From contig JAGLTR010000068.1 in NCBI GenBank assembly GCA_023135155.1, forward strand, positions 1 through 41,237: a stretch of 41,237 nt of DNA, written 5' to 3'. This document shows positions 5,679-13,008 of the stretch, piece after piece (position 1 is the stretch's first letter; the number at the start of each line of letters is the position of its first letter). The notes under the pieces were generated by a model. The model did not search any database. It was given only the letters and a program-made list of their open reading frames with translations, and had not been told where the DNA came from. Both the position numbers and the translations under genes were made by a program. The stretch comes from Gammaproteobacteria bacterium. Lineage in GTDB: Bacteria > Pseudomonadota > Gammaproteobacteria > UBA9339.

Positions 5679-7184
5679 ATGTTAGACAAGGATGTGATTA
5701 TAAGCGAATGTACTCGCGCTAAAGGACAGTTAAAATCTTGTAATATTCTATTAACTGAGTTTATTGATAAATTGCATGATCCTGTCGTTGCTCTCGACGA
5801 TGAACAAAAAGTTGTCGCGATAAACCGCGCTTATCGACAGCAGGTAAAACTTCCTACGAAAAAAATTGTTGGCCAGCCTTATTGGGATATTTTCCCGAAG
5901 AAAAAGGATTGTTTGCGAGAAAAAGAGTTTCAAATAGATGATAAGGATTACTATCGGGTTTGTTCTGTGGATGTGCCCACAAAACAAAATCGCACATACT
6001 CTGTTCATATTCTAGAAAACATTAATGATCGCGTTGCTATTGAGAAAGAATTGGAGCATAGAGTTGCTTCTGATCGTTTGGTGAGTGAGATTGCTTTGAC
6101 TTTTGCTATGTTGCAGTTTTCGCACCTGGATGAGGGAATTCAATATGCTGTCGAGAGAATCGGTAAATTTGCTCAAGTTGATCGTAGTTACTTATGGGTA
6201 TTCTCGGAGGGTGTGCGCAAAATCGAATATGTGTATGAGTGGCACATCGCTAAGTCGCAAGCACAGAAAGAGAAAGTATTAAATTATGATTTACGAGATC
6301 TACCCTGGTTCAGACGAGTAATAGCAAAAATTGATACCATTTATGTGCCGGATATTAAAAAGCTACCTGATGAAGCGCGCAGTGAACGCAAACTATGGTC
6401 ATCTTTAAATATTAAATCGCTCTTGCAGATCCCGTTATTTATAGAGTCAAAACCATTTGGCATCATTGGTTTTGATCAGATTAGTAAAGCGAAAGATTGG
6501 GATGCTGAAGATGTGGCGTTATTACGCGTGATTGGACAGTTGCTTAGCGAAGCTTGGTCGCATAAATTATTTACCAAATCAAAAAAACGTGCTGCTAATG
6601 ATTTAGAGGATTCGTTAGCGCAATCAATTCAAGCAATAGCTGCGGCGATTGAACATACCGATCCTTATACCTTTACCCATCAACAACGCGTTGGGAAATT
6701 AGCGAGTGCTTTAGCGGCTGAATTAGGTTATGCGCCAGCGCAAGTGAAAGGCATCGAATTAGCGGCGTTGATTCATGATGTTGGTCATATTAAGCTACCT
6801 TCGGAAATAATGAGTCGCCCAGGCCCCATTAGTAATAAGGAGTTTGAATTAATTAAACGTCATCCAAATATTGGTTATGAAATTATTAAAAACATTAAAT
6901 CACCATGGCCGCTTGCCGAAGTTGTCTTGCAGCATCACGAAAGAATAAATGGTTCGGGGTATCCGCTTGGTTTGGCGGGCGAAGATATTTGTCACGAGGC
7001 GAAGATTGTTGCTGTAGCTGATGTGGTTTCGGCTATGACATCACACCGCCCTTTTCGACCGGCGATGACTATGGATGATGCGTTGGTTGAGCTGCAGAAT
7101 AACTCTGGAGTGCTTTATGATGTGGCGGTGGTTAACGCGTGTGGTAAAATTGTCAGAGAGAATGGTTTTGGTTTTGATGTTTGA
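5679..7184 (+). CDS. PAS-GAF-HD-GYP protein, putative c-di-GMP phosphodiesterase (altered HD motif)
   Basis: HD-GYP proteins hydrolyse cyclic di-GMP with a metal-binding HD site. From ATG 5679 the protein has 501 residues: PAS about 20-115, GAF about 140-300, and HD-GYP about 310-495. The usual HDxGK reads HDVGH (366-370), so the conserved Lys is His. HHE (419-421) and GYP (427-429) are intact. The metal ligands therefore look present, but the Lys change may lower or alter activity. The track-length frame can start at GTG 5625, but the promoter and ribosome binding site favour 5679. The domain order matches the larger paralogue at 10661. It stands between the CDPS/LqsR-like module and the FIST operon and shares upstream sequence motifs with the CDPS genes. 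The GAF and PAS ligands are unknown. Confidence 0.85.
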   Translation: MLDKDVIISECTRAKGQLKSCNILLTEFIDKLHDPVVALDDEQKVVAINRAYRQQVKLPTKKIVGQPYWDIFPKKKDCLREKEFQIDDKDYYRVCSVDVPTKQNRTYSVHILENINDRVAIEKELEHRVASDRLVSEIALTFAMLQFSHLDEGIQYAVERIGKFAQVDRSYLWVFSEGVRKIEYVYEWHIAKSQAQKEKVLNYDLRDLPWFRRVIAKIDTIYVPDIKKLPDEARSERKLWSSLNIKSLLQIPLFIESKPFGIIGFDQISKAKDWDAEDVALLRVIGQLLSEAWSHKLFTKSKKRAANDLEDSLAQSIQAIAAAIEHTDPYTFTHQQRVGKLASALAAELGYAPAQVKGIELAALIHDVGHIKLPSEIMSRPGPISNKEFELIKRHPNIGYEIIKNIKSPWPLAEVVLQHHERINGSGYPLGLAGEDICHEAKIVAVADVVSAMTSHRPFRPAMTMDDALVELQNNSGVLYDVAVVNACGKIVRENGFGFDV

Positions 7185-7220
7185 AAGGTAGAATGCTCTT
7201 AAATTTCAGGAGGATATGTT

Positions 7221-8432
7221 ATGCAGGATACTATCATTAAGGTTGGTTCAAGTATTGTTGGAGATGCCTATGAGGCTGGTAGGGATGCCGCCAAAGGCGC
7301 AGTTGATCAGCTATCTGGGGCTAAGTCCACGTTTGCTCTCGTGTTTGCTACCGTCGGTTATGATCAAGACAAGTTACTAAAGGGGATTGTCGATGTGGTT
7401 GGCAAGATCCCTGTGTCGGGCTGTTCTGGTGAAGGCATTATTACGCTTGGAGGCTCTGATGAGGGCAGTGCTGTTGTGGCTGTTATGCTTTTTAGCGGTG
7501 ATGAGATTGTTCCGCACGCTGTTTTTGCTCAAGGTGTGAAGAAAGATTCTTATAAGTGTGGTCAGGAGATGGCTCGCGAAGTAAATAAGCTTTGCAAGCT
7601 TCATGATTGCCGTGGTGCTGATAAGCCAATTTTGATACTCCTGCCCGATGGCATTAATACGAATGTAACGCAGATTCTCGGTGCGCTGGAGAGTGACTTG
7701 GAGTTACCGCTCACTATTTTAGGTGGAACCGCGGGCGACATGTTGCAGTTTGCCAAGACGTATCAGTATCACGACGGCAAGGCCTACACTGATAGTGTGG
7801 CCGCGGTGCTATTAACCGGCAAATATCAGGTGGATTTTTTGGTATCGCATGGCTGTGAGGCTATTAGCTTGGAGAAGATAGTTACCAAGAGTAATAAAAA
7901 TGGGGTTGAAGAGTTTGATGGCGTTAACGCTGTGGAGATTATTCGAGAGTATTTGTCTATTGATGACCCAGATGAATTTAATACGGAAGATGGTCTTCAT
8001 GTTTGTATAGGAGAGTTACACCATTTGGGTAAAGCTTGTGGAGATCAGTTGATTATTCGTATGCCTATGGCGCTTGATAAGAAAACTGGTACGGTACAGT
8101 TTTCGGCAGAGATTCCTGAAGGTACGCGCGTCTATTTAACGCGGCGCGATCCGGATGCAATTGCGGCTAAAGCCCTTGAAGCAGTGGCAGCATTGAATAA
8201 GCGTAACGCAGGGAAAGAACCGCTAGCGGTTTTACAGTTTGATTGCGTGGGGCGCGGTCGATTGATTTTTGGTGCTAATCTTAATAGTAAGATTATTGGT
8301 CCGATTCAAGAAGCATTCCCGGCAACCATTCCGTGGATTGGTTTTCATACCTACGGAGAGTTTGCACCATTATGCGGTAGAGCATTTTACCATAATTTTA
8401 CCGTAGTGCTTGGGGTTATATATAAGAAATAG
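7221..8432 (+). CDS. FIST-domain sensor protein, NosP-like
   Basis: The 403-residue soluble protein has FIST_N (about 33-230) and FIST_C (about 245-385). Recognisable FIST features are the PVSGCSGEG segment, the LPDG..TN block and GGTAGD near residue 173. Stand-alone FIST proteins next to a histidine kinase include NosP, a haem protein that senses nitric oxide and controls kinase NahK; in Legionella pneumophila NosP sits beside a kinase and c-di-GMP enzymes. Here a hybrid kinase starts 13 bases downstream and HD-GYP proteins flank it, the same logic. Haem binding cannot be judged from sequence alone, and FIST domains were also proposed to bind amino-acid-like ligands. AGGAGG 7 bases before ATG is a perfect ribosome binding site, and TAGAAT at 7190 may be a promoter. 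Confidence 0.85.
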   Translation: MQDTIIKVGSSIVGDAYEAGRDAAKGAVDQLSGAKSTFALVFATVGYDQDKLLKGIVDVVGKIPVSGCSGEGIITLGGSDEGSAVVAVMLFSGDEIVPHAVFAQGVKKDSYKCGQEMAREVNKLCKLHDCRGADKPILILLPDGINTNVTQILGALESDLELPLTILGGTAGDMLQFAKTYQYHDGKAYTDSVAAVLLTGKYQVDFLVSHGCEAISLEKIVTKSNKNGVEEFDGVNAVEIIREYLSIDDPDEFNTEDGLHVCIGELHHLGKACGDQLIIRMPMALDKKTGTVQFSAEIPEGTRVYLTRRDPDAIAAKALEAVAALNKRNAGKEPLAVLQFDCVGRGRLIFGANLNSKIIGPIQEAFPATIPWIGFHTYGEFAPLCGRAFYHNFTVVLGVIYKK

Positions 8433-8445
8433 ATGAGGAATAGTC

Positions 8446-10401
8446 ATGGATGCAGTGCAATACGCAGTACAGGTCGCGCAATTAGAAGAGCAGATAAAGA
8501 AACTCTTTCGTTCTGAGCGGCGTTTATATGAGTTACAAGGTGATTTAGATAGACAGTTTGAACGTATAAACGCGCTTAATCGTTTTGGTTTGCGCGCCTT
8601 CCACTCGCATGATTTGGTTGAAGTTTTGCAGCATGGTATTGAATTTATGGCGCATGATTATGTTATCGATTACGCTGTTGGCTTGGTTTACGATAAAATC
8701 GAAAAGCAGGCGGATATTCTATCGAAATATACGCGAGGTAAAAAAGTAGAGGGAGTAAATATCGCGTTGAAAAAGGGGCGCGGTCAAGCAGCTATATCGT
8801 TTGATGCTGATGTGAGATTGATTATTGTTGAGGGTGACTTAGCAGGTAAAGATGAGCATGACCGTGCATTTGTTAGCAGATGTTTTAAGCAGACTTTTAA
8901 TAAGACAATTGCAAATGTAAAAAGCCGTATACTTATTTTGTATTTTTCTTTTGAAAATAGTCGGCGTGATATTATCTTATTACTACAATCTCCTTTTCCT
9001 GAGAAGCTTTCGCAAATTGAGCGCGTTCCATCATACGAAGACTACCCTTTTATCAATCTCTTTTATCAGCATTTTGCTGGCATGCTGTACAACGCTATAT
9101 ATCATGAGCGCATGCAAGAGGTTGCGACAGAGCTCGAAATGCGAGTTGAAGAGCGTACGCAGGAATTACGTACATCTAATAAGAAGCTTGAAGATGCAAT
9201 TTTGGAATCCAAAGAGGCTCAGAAGAAATTAATTGAGTCGCAGAAGTTAGAGTCGATCGGAAAATTGGCGGGAGGGATTGCTCATGATTTTAATAATATT
9301 CTTTCGAGCATTCTTGGTTATGCTTCATTAATTCGTTCTGATTTGGTCGGGAACGAAGAGGTACTAAAAAAGATAGATATTATGCAGCGTTCTGCTGAAC
9401 GAGGGGCATTATTAACCTCACAGTTGCTAGGTTTCGCGCGCAAAGGAAAATACCAGAAAACTGATATAGATGTTAATTCTTTAGTGGAAGAGCTTTGTGA
9501 TATTTTGCAAGGTTCTTTGAATAAAAATATCGAGATCTCAAAAAATATTGAGAAGAATCTTTGGTCTGTACAAGGTGATGCTTCGCAACTACTGCAAATC
9601 ATTATGAATGTTGCTATTAACGCACGCGATGCTATGCCTAAAGGCGGAAAACTGGATCTTATGACTGAAAATATTGTTGCAGACCAAGAATTCTGTCGCA
9701 CCCACCCAACATTAAAACCAGGATATTATGTGCGTGTTAGTATTGTCGATACTGGTACCGGTATTCCGTTAGAGATTCAGGCGAAGGTTTTTGATCCATT
9801 CTTTACTACGAAAGCACAAGGTGAAGGCGCTGGTTTAGGGCTGTCGGTTGTATATGGAATTGTACAGAATCATGGCGGAGATATTTCTATTTATTCTGAA
9901 CCGGGTGAAGGCACACGCGTAAACATTTATTTTCCAGCGGCGGGAGAAGTTAGCTCAAATAAGAATGCGTGCGCACTTGATAGTAGCGACATACCAGAAG
10001 GTACACTGCCCGCTTTATTGAAGGGTAAAAAGATCTTAATTGTTGATGATGAAGAGACTGTGCGCGAGTTGTTGCAAGATGTTTTGGCCTCAGAAGAGGT
10101 TAAGCATTATACGGCAGCTGGTGGACATCAGGCGTTGGATATATTTAAGAAGAATAAGAAAGACATTGCGTTGGTTATTCTAGATCTGATTATGCCTGAT
10201 ATGGAGGGGATTGCCGTTTTACACAAACTGCGAGCAATGCGTAAAAATACTCTTGTGGTTCTCTCAAGTGGGTACACTGAAAATGAAGAAATTCGTGAGT
10301 TACGCAAATTACCCACGGTAGAATTTTTGCAAAAACCTTATACGAAGAATAAACTACTTAACAAGATTTATGCTCTTATTAAAGCACAGAGGAAGAAATG
10401 A
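8446..10401 (+). CDS. GAF-like hybrid sensor histidine kinase with C-terminal receiver
   Basis: The 651-residue protein runs coiled coil (8-45), a GAF-like sensory region (about 45-220), a second coiled coil (222-268), dimerisation domain with GGIAHDFNN and His280, ATPase (about 380-497; N-box around Asn388, DTGTG at 435-439, GLGL at 463-466) and receiver (527-645; Asp580 phosphoacceptor, Lys630). No membrane segment is seen, so sensing is cytoplasmic. The FIST gene is 13 bases upstream, which suggests it controls this kinase as NosP controls NahK. Its stop overlaps the start of the next gene (ATGA). That next gene encodes a copy of only its dimerisation/phosphoacceptor domain, so phosphotransfer between them is plausible. 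The C-terminal receiver may act as an internal phosphate sink or relay. Confidence 0.88.
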   Translation: MDAVQYAVQVAQLEEQIKKLFRSERRLYELQGDLDRQFERINALNRFGLRAFHSHDLVEVLQHGIEFMAHDYVIDYAVGLVYDKIEKQADILSKYTRGKKVEGVNIALKKGRGQAAISFDADVRLIIVEGDLAGKDEHDRAFVSRCFKQTFNKTIANVKSRILILYFSFENSRRDIILLLQSPFPEKLSQIERVPSYEDYPFINLFYQHFAGMLYNAIYHERMQEVATELEMRVEERTQELRTSNKKLEDAILESKEAQKKLIESQKLESIGKLAGGIAHDFNNILSSILGYASLIRSDLVGNEEVLKKIDIMQRSAERGALLTSQLLGFARKGKYQKTDIDVNSLVEELCDILQGSLNKNIEISKNIEKNLWSVQGDASQLLQIIMNVAINARDAMPKGGKLDLMTENIVADQEFCRTHPTLKPGYYVRVSIVDTGTGIPLEIQAKVFDPFFTTKAQGEGAGLGLSVVYGIVQNHGGDISIYSEPGEGTRVNIYFPAAGEVSSNKNACALDSSDIPEGTLPALLKGKKILIVDDEETVRELLQDVLASEEVKHYTAAGGHQALDIFKKNKKDIALVILDLIMPDMEGIAVLHKLRAMRKNTLVVLSSGYTENEEIRELRKLPTVEFLQKPYTKNKLLNKIYALIKAQRKK

Positions 10402-10664
10402 CAGAAACAAGATGTCGAGATGATAAGGAGCTTTTGGCTTTGCGTGAATATTTTCGTGCGGTTGGCCATGATTTTAATAACGTTCATGGTAGTATTTTAG
10501 GGTATGCGGATTTGCTAAAAGAACAGATTGCTCATTTAAATGGTGAGAAGGAGTTGCTTAGCAAGTATATCGATATGATTATTAAAGCAACTGAACAGGC
10601 TATGGAGCTTAATAATAAAGTTTCTAAATTTGCCCATACTGGCAAATTTGATAAGGATGCATGA
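10398..10664 (+). CDS. Stand-alone histidine-kinase phosphoacceptor (DHp) domain protein
   Basis: This 88-residue protein matches residues 277-340 of the upstream hybrid kinase: AVGHDFNN, GSILGYADLL and KFAHTGKF align with GIAHDFNN, SSILGYASLI and GFARKGKY. The phosphoacceptor His24 is kept. The ATPase domain is absent, so it cannot autophosphorylate. It is not a random fragment: its ATG overlaps the previous stop by four bases, its TGA overlaps the next ATG, and the frame is clean. By analogy with Spo0B or Hpt proteins it could relay phosphate, or it could form heterodimers with the hybrid kinase and restrain it. No named family is recognised for such a minimal protein. Confidence 0.75.
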   Translation: MTETRCRDDKELLALREYFRAVGHDFNNVHGSILGYADLLKEQIAHLNGEKELLSKYIDMIIKATEQAMELNNKVSKFAHTGKFDKDA

Positions 10665-12601
10665 TGGTAAAGAGAACGCAAAATATACCATTAATTGAGC
10701 GCGTAGCGCATGAGCTCACCTCAGTTTTTGATTCAATACGCGACCCTGTTTTTGTGCATGATGAAAAATTTCGTATTGTGCGTGCGAATAAGGCATATGC
10801 TGATAAGGCCGGGATGGGTTTCCATGAGTTAATAGGCAAGCCGTACTGGAAAATTTTCCCAAAAATCACTAAAGATGTCGTTGAGTGCATTGGTACAAAA
10901 GCACAGTGTGTTTTAGAGGATGAGGGGAAAACAGCGTTCCAACAGGAGATCTCGACTAAAGAGGGGGAGATTTATCGAGATCGTTTTTATACAAGCGCTG
11001 ATGATAAATTGCAGCCACTGTTTACAGTGCATATTCTTGAGGATATCACTAAGCAGCGCTTAATAGAGAATTCGTTGGCTGAGAGTCAGGAGCGTTTCCG
11101 TCTGATTTGCGCGTCTGCAAAAGATGCAATTATTTTGACCGATGCTGATAGTGGGATTACCTATGTCAATGATGCTGCTAATGAGATGTTTGGCTATGAT
11201 GATTTAACTATGCAACAAAAAGGTTTTTTTGATCTATTTTTGGCGTCTCCTTTAATTGAGTCATATAAAAAAGATTGCGCGAACTTTGCAAAAGATGGTC
11301 AGTGTAGTCTTATTGGCAAAGAGCTGGAGTTAATTGCGACTAATAGTGAAGATGCTCCGTTTGCTGTTGAAATTTATGTTTCTTCTTTTCAGATAAATAA
11401 TCAGTGGCAGTTATTAGCTATTGTGAGTGATATTACTGAGCGCCGGAAAAATCGTATGCAGCTTGAGTATCAACTCGAATTTGAGCGCGTTATTAGTAAT
11501 GTTGCGAAAAAACTTGCGCAATTGGATGTGAATGATTTGTTTGCTGGTATCGAGTATATACTGCGATCTATTGGCAAATATGTTAGCGCGGATCGATCGT
11601 ATATTTTTACATTTTCTCCTGATAAAAGTCAGCTGGACTGTGTTGCTGAGTGGACGGATCCGCATATTGGTAAAAAGATGAGTGAAACGCCGATTATTGC
11701 GCGAGAGAAATTGTCATGGATTTGTGACAATATTGGCAGTGCTGAGACACTATTTATTCCTGATGTTGCGCAGTTAAATGATGTGCAAGCAGTTAACGAC
11801 AAAGCTGAGTTATTGCGACGTAATGTTAAGACACTGCTATTATTACCGTTGCGCCATGAAAATGAACTGATCGGTTTCTGGGGGCTAGATAGCACCAATG
11901 TGAAAAAAGTTTGGCAGGAGCAAGAAATATTACTGTTATTAACCATTACCGAACTATTAATGCAAACTATGGATCGCATTGACGCGCATAAAAAGGAAGA
12001 GGCTCATGTCGAAAAATTTGATCGCGCTCTTTTGCAAACTATTCAAGCGATGGCGTTTACGATTGAAAAACGTGATCCTTATACTTCAGGTCACCAGCAA
12101 CGTGTGGCAAAATTATGTGTGGCTATTGGTGAGGAGCTGCAGTTATCTGAACAGCAAATTCAGGGCTTACGTTTAGGGGCGCTTATTCATGATATTGGTA
12201 AAATTTATATTCCATCTGAGATTCTCAATCGGCCAGGAGTACTGTCGAAGATAGAGTTTGATTTAATTAAGGATCATCCGCAGACCGGTTACGATATTTT
12301 GAAAACAATCGAATTTCCCTGGCCAGTTGCGGCGATGGTCTTACAGCATCATGAACGCATTGATGGTTCGGGTTATCCGCAGGGTTTAATGGATGGTGAG
12401 ATCTGTTTAGAGGCGCGCATTCTAGCGGTTGCTGATGTGGTAGAAGCGATAACCTCGCATCGTCCTTATCGTCCGGCTCTAGGTGTTGAGGCGGCGCTTA
12501 CAGAAATAACCAATAATCGCGGTTCTTTATATGATGCTGACGTAGTTGATGCGTGCATACGGCTCTTTGAAGAGAAACGTTTCGAGTTTGAAAAAGAGTA
12601 A
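10661..12601 (+). CDS. PAS-PAS-GAF-HD-GYP protein, c-di-GMP phosphodiesterase
   Basis: The 646-residue cytoplasmic protein contains PAS about 15-130, PAS about 142-262, GAF about 270-440 and HD-GYP about 450-640. The catalytic motifs are canonical: HDIGK (510-514), HHE (563-565) and GYP (571-573), so it is predicted to hydrolyse c-di-GMP. Two ATG codons, 10661 and 10664, are in frame; AAGG at 10653-10656 fits the second slightly better. It is translationally coupled to the DHp-only gene, making it the apparent output of the FIST-kinase operon. It is a longer paralogue of the protein at 5679. Its stop lies only 5 bases from the convergent receiver gene, with no terminator hairpin between. Confidence 0.9.
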   Translation: MMVKRTQNIPLIERVAHELTSVFDSIRDPVFVHDEKFRIVRANKAYADKAGMGFHELIGKPYWKIFPKITKDVVECIGTKAQCVLEDEGKTAFQQEISTKEGEIYRDRFYTSADDKLQPLFTVHILEDITKQRLIENSLAESQERFRLICASAKDAIILTDADSGITYVNDAANEMFGYDDLTMQQKGFFDLFLASPLIESYKKDCANFAKDGQCSLIGKELELIATNSEDAPFAVEIYVSSFQINNQWQLLAIVSDITERRKNRMQLEYQLEFERVISNVAKKLAQLDVNDLFAGIEYILRSIGKYVSADRSYIFTFSPDKSQLDCVAEWTDPHIGKKMSETPIIAREKLSWICDNIGSAETLFIPDVAQLNDVQAVNDKAELLRRNVKTLLLLPLRHENELIGFWGLDSTNVKKVWQEQEILLLLTITELLMQTMDRIDAHKKEEAHVEKFDRALLQTIQAMAFTIEKRDPYTSGHQQRVAKLCVAIGEELQLSEQQIQGLRLGALIHDIGKIYIPSEILNRPGVLSKIEFDLIKDHPQTGYDILKTIEFPWPVAAMVLQHHERIDGSGYPQGLMDGEICLEARILAVADVVEAITSHRPYRPALGVEAALTEITNNRGSLYDADVVDACIRLFEEKRFEFEKE

Positions 12602-12606
12602 CGCTT

Positions 12607-12975
12607 TTATCTAAGAACGCTTTTGGCGATCATAATAATCTGTTCATTTACTACTGGTTTGTTGATTAGTTCGAACTGGATATTGTTATTAACCAGTGTT
12701 TGCAGCTCCTTATTATATTCGTCTGCAAAGGCAGTGATGATATAGATTGGGGTGGTTTTATCAAGTTTACGGATAGCGCTAATGGTTTCGATACCGTCGA
12801 AATACGGCATGCGCAAATCAAGAAAAATAAGGTCGAATTTGCCGTGTTTTACTAGTTCTACACTCTTCTTACCAGAATCTATCGTTTTAACCTGATAGTC
12901 CGTATCTTCAAGGGCAAGCATAAATGCGCGACGGATTATTTCATCATCATCAATTATTAGAATTTTCTTGCTCAC
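12607..12975 (-). CDS. Single-domain response regulator (receiver only)
   Basis: The 122-residue protein is a bare receiver: acidic pocket Asp9-11, phosphoacceptor Asp53 in FLDLRMP, Thr81 and Lys106 in INKP. There is no output domain, so it acts through phosphotransfer or protein contact, as CheY or Spo0F do. Translation starts at GTG 12975 with GGAG 8 bases upstream. It is the last gene of a four-gene operon, 33 bases behind the multi-PAS kinase. The receiver at the other end of the operon is a close relative (LIFLDLRMP, PIYIITAFA and a FELI.KP block in both), so the two may compete for one kinase. Confidence 0.92.
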   Translation of the reverse strand: MSKKILIIDDDEIIRRAFMLALEDTDYQVKTIDSGKKSVELVKHGKFDLIFLDLRMPYFDGIETISAIRKLDKTTPIYIITAFADEYNKELQTLVNNNIQFELINKPVVNEQIIMIAKSVLR

Positions 12976-13008
12976 AATATTACTCCAAGATTGTGTTGTC
13001 GAATTATA

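Noticed and set aside
10398-10664. Pseudogene remnant of a histidine kinase
   Set aside because: The frame is intact and overlaps both neighbouring genes by four bases, and the phosphoacceptor His is kept.
12602-12606. Terminator between the convergent HD-GYP and receiver genes
   Set aside because: Only five bases separate the stops, and no stem-loop is visible around them.
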